Of a stretch of 64,000 bases of DNA, positions 34,638-45,247 are shown one piece after another; the first letter of the stretch is position 1, and each line of letters opens with the position of its first letter. The stretch lies in NCBI GenBank assembly GCA_016630905.1, contig WBMQ01000009.1, forward strand, positions 310,001 through 374,000, in the 5' to 3' direction. The translations under genes and the position numbers were made by a program. The notes under the pieces are model-generated. The model saw only the letters and a list, made by a program, of their open reading frames with translations. It had not been told where the DNA came from and ran no database searches. Source of the stretch: Capillidium heterosporum. Taxonomy: Eukaryota; Entomophthoromycota; Entomophthoromycetes; Entomophthorales; Capillidiaceae.

Positions 34638-34937
34638 CTACCTAGAACACAAATTGAGGAGATCACTACATATCAGGTACACAGATAATGAAGTCTTTTG
34701 TAAGATAATACAGGATGAACCTTCATCACATTTTTTCTCATAGAAAATGCCATCGACACATAGCATATATCCTGAGCGATCTTGGAGACATTTGCGTTGT
34801 CCGTCAATGGTGCAGCTCTCACCAATAGTTGGCTTGGGATCTCTGGAATTTGTACCTTGTACCTCGTGAAGGACGCCATTCAAAGCCAATATACAGGATG
34901 TAGAGATAAGTAAGACTAAAGAAAAATAAAACTTCAT
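34638..34937 (-). CDS. Small secreted six-cysteine (CBM19-like) protein, minus-strand member
   Basis: 99 residues. The signal peptide is KFYFSLVLLISTSCILALNG, followed by HEVQG as in the 26.8-kb paralogue. The cysteines are C-x7-C-x9-C-x9-C-x5-C (SCTIDGQRKC, MLC, KKC, SSC), after which the last interval is longer (x13) and a further cysteine follows near the end (LNLCSR). The tail may therefore be altered relative to the other members. TATAAAAG (complement of 34977-34984) lies about 40 bp upstream of the ATG. It is the only member on this strand and lies outside the plus-strand cluster. Confidence 0.7.
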   Translation of the reverse strand: MKFYFSLVLLISTSCILALNGVLHEVQGTNSRDPKPTIGESCTIDGQRKCLQDRSGYMLCVDGIFYEKKCDEGSSCIILQKTSLSVYLICSDLLNLCSR

Positions 34938-35590
34938 CTTGATTTTGATTACTGGTGAAGAATATGTGTTTGCAGGCTTTTATATCATTCTTTCGAAATT
35001 TATAGACTTGAAAGTTATCGTTTTTAAATCTACTCCGTTCCTTGTAATTGATGATTTAAGGGTTGAGTAAGGTATATCTTACACTTAGGATGTATTCTTG
35101 GCACACTGAGTACCTTAAACCGATTGTAAGACTTTGATGCCATTTATAAACTTTCAAATAGCGAGCTTCAACGGGTACTCATCCTATCTTTGCCCTAAGT
35201 TAGATTTGAGGATATTTTTTGGTGACGAAAAGATACTAGGCTATATAGATATGCTGTTGTATAGGATAACGGTACCTTAAATCAGGTGATATTGAACGTC
35301 AAAATATAAACCTGTATTCAGTCTAGATCAAGTATGCAAAAGTTAGTATGGCATTTAACGAGCCATCAATATGGCTACTTACATCTCACTTTAATTGAAG
35401 TTTTTATAAGCAAATTTGTAGAACAAGCTTAATATCGATCACTTAAAATTAGCTTTCATAGTTTACCATTAATCAGTATTGGACATAGATCGAAGGTTAA
35501 AAATGCCTGTCTAAAATTGTATGTATATTAAAAACATAAAAGTTTGATTATATTCGAATTAAATCCTCTTTATTTAATGCTATAGATGAA
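34938..35590. other. Divergent spacer
   Basis: Separates the minus-strand secreted-protein gene from the plus-strand Hsp70 relic. No gene seen. Confidence 0.4.
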
Positions 35591-36930
35591 ATGAAGTTCA
35601 GCACTAAAGTATCCCTGTTAGTAGGAGTTTTAGGTTTTATAAATATTTTTTTGGTCAGAATAAAGAAGCTAGAAAGGGCTACGGTATCATCATAAATATC
35701 GATTTGAGTGCCACCTATTCCCATGCTGCTGTCTACAGAAATAATGGTGTTAAAATCACTCCTAATGCAAATGCTAATTGTGTAACTCTCTTATGGTGCT
35801 CTCACTAAAGAGAGTCTTCTTGTCGGTGATACTGCCAAGAATCAAATCTCCTTCACCACCTTACTTAATGTCAAAAATATCACAAGGGTGTACGTTCGAT
35901 GAAAATGAATTTAGAATGGTTTTTCAGGATCTTCCCTACAAATTCATAAATATGGACGATATGCCTGTCATCCAAATTGAGTTTGAAAGTAAAGCCAAAA
36001 CCTACGCGCTTGAAGATATCACCTTGATCATCCTATCCAAGTTGAAGGAGGGCACTAAATCCTACTTGAGTAGGTGGGTTGCTCATACTGTATTAACCGC
36101 TCCTCTTCCTTTCAACTTTTCTTGGTGCCAGGCCATTAAGGAAACTGCTGTTAAAATTGATTTCAAAGTCCTCGGTATCATCAACGAACTCACTATCGTT
36201 GCTACGACTTACAGATTAGAAAAAACTGAAGGAAAAACATGCTGTTATCTACTTCTTAGGGGATTCAATTCTCAGTGTACTTAGTGTTAATGATAATACC
36301 TTTGAAGCATTATGCTCTGAAAATAACCCTCATCTGAGTGTTCAAGATTTCATCGACAGCATCGTTGAATATTCCATTAAGCTGTATAAGCAAAGTTACG
36401 ACAAGGATATCTCCAATGGCTTTGAGGCTGTAGGTAAGCTTAAGCAAACAACTGGAAAGACCACTCCAACTTTATACATCTCGGAGTTTGTCCAAATTGA
36501 AGCCAATAATTTCTTGAAAAATCAGGGTTTTTTAAAATGCTTACCCGCTCCAAATTCAAGGAGCTTAGCAAGAATCTGTTTTTTGATACAGCCTCATTAA
36601 TTCCAGTTATCCTCAAGAATGCTGGAGTTAAAATAGTGACCATCTAAGATATCTTACTGGTTAGCAGTTAGACCCGTATCCTTAACATTCTATTAGTTGG
36701 AAGAATTCTTTGAGCATAATAGTATCAGTAGGATCGACCCCGACGAAATTGTAGCTTATGAGGCCGCTGTTTATGCTGCTAAACTTGGTAATCAGAATTG
36801 GTTTAGCCACTCAGTATCACTTGGTGTTAGCTATCGATATTCCAATTCAAGTTGTCTGTGATGCCATAGTCAACTTATCCTCCAACGATTCCATCATATT
36901 TACTGAATTTGTGCTAGATATTTATTTTTC
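35591..36930 (+). pseudogene. Decayed ER-type Hsp70 (BiP-like)
   Basis: It starts with a signal-peptide-like MKFSTKVSLLVGVLGF, then in shifting frames reads along Hsp70: IDLSATYSHAAVYRNNG, MPVIQIEFESK, SYLSRWVAHTVLTAPLPFNF, VLGIINELTIVATTYRLEK, DNTFEALC, HLSVQDFIDSIV, a LTRSKFKEL block, then ILLV-TRI, IDPDEIVAYEAAVYAA and finally AIDIPIQVVCDAIV. The order matches the full ATPase domain and the start of the substrate domain. The signal peptide suggests an ER (Kar2/BiP) ancestor. At least three frame changes or stops, and loss of conserved residues (GTTYS to SATYS, INEPT to INELT), make it dead. Confidence 0.8.
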
Positions 36931-37196
36931 AATACTCTTATATAATAAAGCTCGCTATTGGAAAGATTTCTCAATCTTTATTTTCTCATCAATAGAATTA
37001 CAAGGTATGGATACTCATAGCATATTAAAAACAAAGATGAAATCGAACAAACGAAAATATACTTAAACTATAGTCGAATTATCTTTATTCTTCCAACAAA
37101 CCAATCGAGCTGTGAAGGTAGGTTGATCCAAAAGTAAGCAAAGTGCTTATTTCTTACCAGCCAATTCTACAAAAAATTAGTCTCTACACAATGCTA

Positions 37197-38120
37197 CTAA
37201 ATCTTACTCTGAACTTCAGCGACAGCTTCCTTGAGAAGTTGAGCTTGCTATAAAAAGTAAAAGTAGGTTAGAAGTGAATGTAGTATTGATAATTACCAAT
37301 TTGGGGTCCTTGAGAGACTTTTCGATGTTGGCGATAACCTGGGAAGCCAACTGTCTCTGCTCACGCTCACGGAGAGAGGTCTCGTAACGGACCCAGCTAT
37401 CTAAGGTAGCCTTGATTTCGGCGTTGACCTGGACCTGCTGCTTCAATTCGAAAACCTTGCTCTGCATGGTGGCCATTTCCTAAAAATGTCAGATACAGAG
37501 ACAAAATTACAAGTACCTTGGACATCTCGAAGAGGCTCTTGGTGACGGGGACAATGTCAGCCATCTGGGTAGCATCTTCAATTCTAGCTTCGACTTGCTT
37601 CTTGTGCTGGGCACGGGCGTCGTTGAGGAGCCCCTTGATGAAGTCGATACGACCTTGAGCCCACTGGTTGTAGGGTTCCTTGGCATTCTTCAACAAGAAG
37701 AAGATGAAGGTGAAGAAGGAAGCGGCGACCAAAGTTTCTTCGTTAACGACATAAATTTCCTTGGAGATCAACCATGCGGTCAAGGAAGTGGAAACGGTGA
37801 TGAAACCGGTCTTGGAGACAATAGAGTTACCAGGTAAGGCATCGATGATGCTCATGGCTTTGGCCTTGGGTTCTTCGGGCTTGACTATACAAATGTTGGT
37901 TTTGGTAAATAAACAAGAGTACCTTCGGGGGTAGTGGAAAGGGTACGAATGCTAAATAGAAAAATTAAAAAGGGAATGGAATGATATAAGTACCTCTGGG
38001 CAGCAGCAAGCTGACGCTTGACACTGTTCAAAGTAACGCGGGAAACGCCTTTAAAAAGTTAGTTTAGGATTTCGTTTGGAAGGTACCGGAGAAGATAGGA
38101 GCAGTGAATCTCATAGACAT
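37197..38120 (-). CDS. ATP4: ATP synthase subunit b (Atp4, 6 exons)
   Basis: Exons 38087-38120, 37994-38048, 37923-37951, 37517-37884, 37297-37479 and 37197-37247 join to 239 residues with five introns of 28-49 bp. Atp4 is the peripheral-stalk subunit b of mitochondrial F1Fo-ATP synthase. The sequence shows a short basic presequence (MSMRFTAPIFSGVSRV), then SIIDALPGNSIVSKTG, two membrane segments (TAWLISKEIYVVNEE region and AASFFTFIFFLLK), a long charged coiled-coil, and the conserved DSWVRYETSLREREQRQLA block typical of fungal Atp4. The end is AVAEVQSKI. It is transcribed away from the LYR gene, sharing a 368-bp intergenic region. Confidence 0.93.
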
Positions 38121-38488
38121 CTGTTCAAAATGAAGGGTTAGTAAAGATGCTCAACTATCGAAATATTCAAAATAGAATTGCCATATACGTCGTGATAAAA
38201 TAGCTCTAAATGGTGAACTACGTGTTGAATGTAAACGTACCTTGAGGGTGCTGTAAGTTGCGAAAATAGTGTGTAATCTGATATCGTAACCTTATAAAAA
38301 AAGTTTATCGATTTTCGATAGATTCTACCGTCCCCAATTAACCAATCATCTAATGCAGACTTGCCTCGATTCCAAAATTTTAAGCCAATCGTAAACTTCC
38401 AGATTACCATCCAATCAACTGGTAAGCAAATTTCAATCCTAAAGTCAAGCAGTGGTAGTCCAAGTAGACAAAAAGTTAGCTTCCCAAG

Positions 38489-38943
38489 ATGAGTAAGGTA
38501 TCTACCAATTTACACAAAAGTCAAGTATTAAGTATCTACCGACAACTCCTTCGACTTTGTCAAGATTTACCAGTTGATCACTTAAGACCCAACCGTAGTT
38601 TCCCTAAGGAGCTCCATTTACATATAGTTTCTCAATTCAAATTACATCAAAATGAAAAAGTGGGTAGTGAGAAAGTCTCTTTATTGATAAGCGATTCTAA
38701 AGAGCAATTACAAGCTTTAACTAATATTATAAATAATGTGTACCATGAACAGGTAAATTTGGAAAATGTATTTTGTACTGAATGTTATCTTTTTGTTTTT
38801 GATAGTATCCACTTTCTAGTAAACTGTTGAACCCGGCCTCCAATCCAACTTATTATAAGAAATTGGTAAAGGATATCGATACCATCAATCCTCAACAGAA
38901 GCCTAGTTTGAAAACTTACTTGAAGGCGTTCTTTAGATGGTAA
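38489..38943 (+). CDS. LYR-motif (complex1_LYR) mitochondrial assembly-type protein (2 exons)
   Basis: Exons 38489-38752 and 38806-38943, with a 53-bp intron in phase 0, give 133 residues. The N-terminus has the LYR-type motif VLSIYRQLLRLC (about residues 13-24), followed by a predicted three-helix bundle (FPKELHLHIVSQF, SKEQLQALTNIINNVYHEQ). The tail is NPTYYKKLVKDID and LKAFFRW. LYR proteins bind the acyl carrier protein and help assemble respiratory or Fe-S complexes in the matrix. Which subfamily this is (an Fmc1-like one is possible) cannot be settled by eye. The divergent ATP4 neighbour also points to mitochondria. Exon 2 is easily missed because no ATG opens it. Confidence 0.7.
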
Positions 38944-40275
38944 TTTATTATAAAGTAGAGTATAGTTTTTGTAATTAGTAATACGGCTATAGGGTATATT
39001 TTCTTTGAATAGCTATTTTTCGCATTTAGATAATAACAGTGTATACCAATATTCTGCTTTCCTTAGTGCTTTTTTATTTCAAAATAGCTATACTTACCGG
39101 TTTGAAAGGTATTGAATATGTTCTTATAACTACATGTTATGGGCTTTGACAATGTTTGCAGGTTTATATTTTAGCATTGGAAGTCAACTTGTTGAATTTA
39201 ACTATATATAGTTAATAGATACTATATGTAGCATCTACTTTAACTTACTACATTTCTTTTACATGGTGTTTTAACAGTACAATTCGAATTGTATACTATC
39301 CTTACAATTTTTCCTATCTAGCTTATATAGCCCATTGATGCAATAAGCATAAAAATGTGTCTATTTGAGGATTCCATTTAATTACAAAATAAAAACAATG
39401 TATTTTGAATCCATTGAAAGCAACCCAAGTTTAACTACCTTTATCAAATTAGATTGACTGCAGTTACTGAAAGTGATGTATAAGATTTATCTAATATTCT
39501 ACAAGAACGGTACATTTTACAAGTTACATTGATACCTCTGCGACAGTTTTTATATATATATGTTGTACTTGATTGTTAAAATATCTTGTACTTTAAAAGT
39601 GAATTGGAAAAGGAGTCTGATTTAGTCAATATCGTTGTAACATATGTTTTAGGTTGGTAAATGGTGCCTCAGAATCAAATGGATTTAACAGATTTGACAA
39701 ATCTTTAGATACTCAATTTAAAGCTATACTACAAGAAAGTATGGTGATAATCAGTTCAACTTAATTTCGTAGTTCCTACAATTTAGAAATGCTTTCTTAA
39801 CTTTGAAATTCAAGTTACATCTCAAAAATAATGATGTACTTAACTCGGTGTATTGCTATTAATAATCATAGAGGGTATAGTAACTGGTATATCCTAATCG
39901 TTTTAAATTATAAATTTGATGAAATATTATCAGCTTTCTTAGAAATTATAGAACCTATACTTACTTCCATAACGAACTATACTATACCCAACTTGACCAT
40001 TGACAAATTTCTTGTACATCTGCACTAAGTGCTATATAAACTTAGCCAAGCTCTAACTTTTAATTTCCTATTTCCTTATTACCCAGTTTAATTCTAAATT
40101 TGCTTAATCAAATAGTGCAGCTTCCACTCACAAGATTGTTCGATTAAGCAATCTTAACTTTCGCTAAAAGGTTGCAAAACTTTAGTCATTTCAAATCCAA
40201 AAGTTCCATCTCTGATTTTGAAGAGGAATACCAACCCAAACTCTACCTTTTAAATTAATTGAAGTTGGTACTAAA
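38944..40275. other. AT-rich spacer
   Basis: About 1.3 kb with no supported gene; the 65-residue frame at 39831-40028 resembles nothing. Confidence 0.45.
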
Positions 40276-41217
40276 ATGAAGACGGTTCAGGTATAAACTA
40301 ACAAAACATGCTCTATACTGACTTTGCACTTTCAACTTAAAAAAGAGATTGGTCTTAGGTCTATCGGCCACTACTTTAAGTTTAATGAGTACTGCTAAGA
40401 AAGTGGAAAACCAGGGTAAAACTAAGGTAATCTTTTAAATGAGTAACTGTAGATAGAGATTAACTTTATTTTTAGCCCAACATTTACGACGATAAGAAGT
40501 TAGAAGTCGTCTATCTGGAACCGGAAACTTCTAGATTGGAGTTGGAGGTTAGCAAAGTTAGTCAACAGACCATCAGTTTTATCGATAACGTCAAGGTAAT
40601 TTTATTTTCCAAGATGCTTTAAATTGAACTTTTTGTTTGTAGACCACTTTACAGAGCTATGTAGACCAGATTATCCACTTTGAAAGAAAAGTTGAATGTA
40701 AGTTTCTTTTTAGTTTATTTTGACAACTATAGCATTGTTAACTTTATTAACTTTACCGAATATAGCTACCATCAACACTACTGTCCCCAAAGAAGAAACT
40801 TTAATCCCCAACGCCCTTTATGTAGGTATTGCCACTTTAGGAACCTCCATATTAGTGCATCGTCGTAAGTATACCTTATTTACTCCCTTCCATTCACAGC
40901 TAACTTTCATTTCAACCAAGGTAACTTCTTGATCCGAAGCTTGAGCCCCTTAGTCGGTCTATCATTAGCTGGACTGTACTTCTTACCTGGTACTACCTAC
41001 CAACATCTACCACCAACTGGAACGTCAAGTTTTGCAGTTAGTCGATGGTGAAGTTAAAGTATCTCAAGTACCTCAAGTTCATGCTGTAGAGGCTAAAGGT
41101 GACTACCAACCGGTCCCTGAAGTCAAGACCAGTAAGTTGGAACATAAAGTCCAGCAAATGGAGAAGATGTACACTACAAGAGCTGATCCTAACGTACGTG
41201 GTACCGTCGACGAGTAA
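40276..41217 (+). CDS. MIC27: MICOS complex subunit of the MIC26/MIC27 (apolipoprotein O) family (6 exons, frame break in last)
   Basis: Exons 40276-40290, 40346-40426, 40476-40595, 40643-40697, 40766-40864 and 40921-41217. The family helps shape cristae junctions in the inner mitochondrial membrane. The sequence gives KTVQRLVLGLSATTLSLM, then EVSKVSQQTISFIDNVK and YVDQIIHFERKVEST, a first membrane segment ALYVGIATLGTSILVHRR, a loop NFLIRSLSPLVG and a second segment LSLAGLYFLPGTT, then an acidic helical tail ending ADPNVRGTVDE. The order and the GLYFLP motif fit Mic26/27. In the last exon the frame must move by one base at about 40995-41000 to reach TNIYHQLERQVLQLVDGE. A 40-bp GT-AG interval (40990-41029) would also keep frame, but it has no clear branch site and would delete conserved-looking sequence. 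Confidence 0.72.
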
Positions 41218-41525
41218 TGATAAGTTGAAAGTAAAAGTAACTACTCAGTTTATACATTGTTTTTTGTTTAGTTTAAGTAGCTTTTACGAAATTTACTGTC
41301 ATCTTTGGAAGGAGATGAGTTATATAGTTAATGTGTATGATAAAGTTTATTTGAGCTTTCTAAAGATTGCGCCTTTAATCAATACATATACTCTAAATTA
41401 GAGCTTTCATTTATACATTTAAAAAAGAAACATGAAAACTTAGAGCCTCCTACCTATCTCGTACTTCATCTTAAAATTATAACTTACATAGAGTCTAAAG
41501 TTTATTCTCTATCTTCAAAACTAAA

Positions 41526-42217
41526 CTAATTTACACCGAACAACGACCAGTCCTTAATAGTAAAGGATTCTATCATACCATCTAATTCCAATTCCATACC
41601 TAAAAGTTGATCTTGGTTCATCTCGACTTTGGGTTGATGGTAAACAATCACGATATCCGTTGATACCTTAAGTAACCTTACCACAACCATACAAGTTAGA
41701 ACTTGTGCTTGCCTTCCTTTATCGAGGTGCAATTGACACCCTACTAACTTGTGAACTTTACTATCAGGACTAAAATAAAATATTTTAGAATGGTTTATTG
41801 AGAATATAAGCAAAAGCATAAAACTTACGGTAAATTTTGATACGCATTAGGTTCCAGAATCAATTCCTTGTAAACTTCATATTGAGCATCGTTTTCCAAT
41901 TTGGAACTATCTCTACAGTACTCATCAAAATGGAATCTATATTCGTTAAATACTTTGAATTTAAAAAATAAAAACTTACCTTCCACAAACTTGATCTTCC
42001 ACCTGATCGTAAAGCTCATTTATCTCAACAATAATCGATCTATCTTGGTTTGTATTGTCAACATAAACTTCTTGGTTGTCAGGGACTTCGCGAAACTGAC
42101 TTTTTAAATAATAAAATTTAATAATTCTAAAAAAAAGAATTACCTTAGATCAATTAGGTTAGTAGGTAAGCTGGCAATTATAGCGCCACCGAATAATGGC
42201 TTGGGTTCTAAATTCAT
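41526..42217 (-). CDS. MOG1: Mog1, Ran/Gsp1-binding nuclear import factor (4 exons)
   Basis: Exons 42144-42217, 41980-42099, 41829-41936 and 41526-41769 join in phase to 181 residues. Mog1 binds Ran GTPase and promotes nucleotide release in nuclear transport. Motifs match the family: LFGGAIIASLP, DLSQFREVPDNQEVYVD, RSIIVEINE, then HFDEY, and VLTCMVVVRLLKVSTDIVIVYHQP near the C-terminus. The acidic, compact single-domain layout and length (about 180-220 in the family) agree. The 44-, 43- and 59-bp introns have standard gtaa donors. It lies convergent to the MIC27 gene with a 308-bp gap. Confidence 0.88.
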
Positions 42218-44287
42218 TTGCTCTAATTCAAAATTCTAGTTCGGCCGCAAGGTTGAGCTGTAAAGTAGTAAACGAAGCTTGATAAAAGTGATGAATGAAT
42301 TCAATTTACTGATTGGATTTGGTTGCTTTGCTTTTGAATCTTGAGATGAAAAGTAGTATATTTTCGGCTTTATTTTTCTTTACATTTATGAACATAACTA
42401 AGATAAAAGTTGCCACAAAAATATAAGAAAAGTTAATACCTCTTTGAAGTAAAGATGGGTATATATTTACATATTTTTAGCTTTATATTTTTCTAAAATA
42501 ATAGATGATTATCTAAATGAAATTTCTATATGTACGTTTAAAAGCAGCTTGCAGTGAACTTGGTACTATCAAAGTTAGAATGTAGGTATTTTATCAATAG
42601 TTCCAGGTCTTAGAATAGATATACTTCCTATCTGTTATAGTATCATTTTCCTTCTTAGTGAATCTTATGTATTCCCTTTTGACATTGAAATTAAAGGTAC
42701 TTGACCTATAAATGTAAAACTTGAATACTGGTAACTCATTTGTAAATGTTTTGTTTACCTAGTTAAATATGCAATATGTAAAAGTTATTTGAAGAAGTAT
42801 GGTGCCAAATTCTGATACTTTTCTAAGTAAATTGAACTAGCAATTCAAATCCTGTAAAGGGATTTAGGTTAGATTAGTTCAAACATATATAAGTATCAAT
42901 GGGGTTTTCTAGTAAAAAAAGTTCTTATCGTAGCTTTGAGCACCTTAAATTTTTAGTAACAAGTTCTTATTTCCTTCAATACTGGTTTGTTTTAAAAAAC
43001 ACTCGGCAATTTACCACCCTTTATTCTACGGTTAACTGTGGATCCTTTTGAAATCTATCAATATAAGAGGATGTAAAAACTGTCCAGCACATTCATTACT
43101 TAAAGGATAGAGTTGGCTGACTTCGATGTTACTGCCAACCATTAGTTTTAACTTTTATAACGTCGTACAGTAGCTCAAAGGGGTATATTTTACGGCATTT
43201 ATAGGTTTTTAATTGACAAATATATGGAAGTTGGTTGTTCTAAAAAATGCTGTTGGTTTTTGACATATATAAACTATTCGTATATCAAATTGAGCTTTAT
43301 ATTAGTGCCGTAAACCATCTTTAATATGTGCCATTGTATTTCGCCAAATCCCCATTGACTGTTTTATAAACATCTCAATCCGGTACCTAGAACCAATAAA
43401 TAGAACAATGGTCCCTTGGAGATATTCTATGTAACAATGAGGAGGGTCCTACCCTTCATCCACTTATTACCATAAGGTACTCCTCCACCGTCGAAAAGGA
43501 AGCTTTTAAATAACTAGATGCTAACGCGCTATTGCAATTAAGCCCATTGTGCAATATAGAGTCGAAACAAATTAAAAGGCCATAAAGGCAAGGATGGAAA
43601 CAAGGCCCAAGGACGTTGAGTGGTCTCCTAGATTTGTCAACAAAACAAATGATTGTCCCTTTCAAGCAGCAGCTAAATTTACCTCGGGTTTTTGCAAAAG
43701 AGTGGTACTTGGAGACTAAAATAGGGTTAGTACAAGTTTTAGAATAACCTATCCCATTTCAGCTTTAAGGTTTTGACTAAATTTGGGCGAAATTTGGAAA
43801 CGACGCTACAAGAAAATGCAGCTCTTTGAATTTGGATGAGAACAGGCCACAGCTTTTGACCCTATACGTTGGCATCGCCAAATGAAGTTTGTCACATGGC
43901 AGCATATGGGACAGCTATAAGCTACGGGCAAATTTTTGGAGTGAAGCTGCAAATCTATTTTCATTCCAATTCACAAATCTTTACCCATCTTTGGTAAAAT
44001 GTAGACGTTGAACCTGTTGCTGTTGGAATAGCTTGTCGTTCAAGTGGAGTTATTTTGAATGCAGGCGCTAGTAAGGCAAGGACAATTTTCTCCAGGCCAA
44101 TAATGATCTATTTTTAGCAGCCCGAACAATGCAAGCTCGTAACCCAAAACTGAAAGAAATTTAGGTAAATCTGGGGAACTAAAGGGAGGGTTGGAGACGT
44201 TTACCAGCTAATTAAATTCCCAGATTGGATACTACAATCTTCAAATTAATTCACACTATTTTAATGATAAATAATGTTTCCATACCC
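42218..44287. other. AT-rich spacer upstream of the homeobox gene
   Basis: Two kb with no supported gene. The part from about 43700 to 44200 is less AT-rich than the rest and could hold long regulatory sequence for the homeobox gene, as is usual for developmental regulators. No site can be named. Confidence 0.4.
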
Positions 44288-44295
44288 TATAAAAA
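44288..44295 (+). promoter_or_regulatory. TATA box of the homeobox gene
   Basis: TATAAAAA lies about 95 bp before the ATG at 44390. It supports that start rather than the upstream one at 44225, which would place the box inside the coding sequence. Confidence 0.55.
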
Positions 44296-44389
44296 CGGAG
44301 CAACTACACTTTGCCAAGTTACTTTTTTAACTTTTGTTGTAACTGAAATTTCAACAGAACTATCAACCTCTAAGTTTAGAAGCAAAAAC

Positions 44390-45247
44390 ATGCAGATCAA
44401 CACCCAAGTAGCACCTTTAGAGCCCGAGCTGAACAACAACGTCAACGGCGTCGAAGAAGCCTCGCCAACCAAACGTAAGCGGTTCCTTCCTGAGCAGTTG
44501 AGTTACCTCATTTCGGTCTTTGAACATACGACTACACCCGCCTTTGAGGTACGGGAGGAATTGGCCGAGAAGCTGGGTATGACCAACAGGGAAGTCCAGG
44601 TCTGGTTCCAGAACCGTAGGGCCAAAGTCAATAGACAGAAGAACAACAGCTCCATTAGATTCCTCCATCACCCCTCCATGAACATCCCCAACGACCAGCC
44701 TACCTCCAACTTCACTACAGCTGCAACCAATCTGGAACAAGCTAAACCCAACCAGAACGGCTTCCAGTTTATCTCCATGGTAGTAGAAAACACCAACGAG
44801 ATCGAGAAGTTCGCTCCCAAACCTGCCTTCTCTAAACGTACCGAACGCAAAGCAATTGCCGTCCCCGCCTCCATCAAAGTTACACCTTTCATTCAAGAGC
44901 AGGAGTACTTTACCACCAGCTACGCGCCCAAGACAGCCCCACCCTTTCAACTCAACTTTACCAACAACTACAGCCACTGCCAGAGTTATTTGCCTTACGA
45001 GCACCGTACCCCCCAACCCGGTATGCAACCCCGCTCCGCCACCTTACCCAACTTTGGCTTTGGTGATTTGAGTCCCCTCTCTCCCAAACTACTTACTCCT
45101 CACTCGGCCAACTCCATGTCCATGGACGTCTTACCTGAGATGGTTGATGTTAACAAGAAAAGTTACTCCACCACTACTTTACCTTCGTTGAAGGAGTTGG
45201 GCCTAGCTCTACCAAAGTGCTACTCCCCCCAATTTAAACCGGAGTAA
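44390..45247 (+). CDS. Homeodomain transcription factor
   Basis: 285 residues from the ATG at 44390; the frame is open from 44225, but the TATA box at 44288 argues that this stretch is untranslated. The homeodomain lies near residues 26-85: KRKRFLPEQLSYLISVFEHT, then EKLGMTNREVQVWFQNRRAK. The third-helix residues W, F, N and R needed for DNA contact are all present, and the length is the typical 60 with no TALE insertion. The remainder is Pro/Ser/Thr/Asn-rich with repeated Pro-Pro and Phe patches, as in activation regions. It is a single exon, and unlike its surroundings it uses many C-ending codons. The target genes are unknown. Confidence 0.88.
   Translation: MQINTQVAPLEPELNNNVNGVEEASPTKRKRFLPEQLSYLISVFEHTTTPAFEVREELAEKLGMTNREVQVWFQNRRAKVNRQKNNSSIRFLHHPSMNIPNDQPTSNFTTAATNLEQAKPNQNGFQFISMVVENTNEIEKFAPKPAFSKRTERKAIAVPASIKVTPFIQEQEYFTTSYAPKTAPPFQLNFTNNYSHCQSYLPYEHRTPQPGMQPRSATLPNFGFGDLSPLSPKLLTPHSANSMSMDVLPEMVDVNKKSYSTTTLPSLKELGLALPKCYSPQFKPE

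Noticed and set aside
34372-34743. 123-residue plus-strand frame
   Set aside because: It overlaps the 3' part of the minus-strand secreted-protein gene and has no family resemblance, leader or promoter.
40990-41029. 40-bp intron in the MICOS gene
   Set aside because: It keeps frame but lacks a branch site and pyrimidine tract and would remove conserved-looking residues; kept only as an alternative.
44225-44389. Upstream start for the homeobox gene
   Set aside because: The TATA box at 44288 falls inside this stretch, so it is more likely promoter and leader.
44417-45028. 203-residue open frame antisense to the homeobox gene
   Set aside because: Shadow of the C-rich coding strand; no domain and no promoter.
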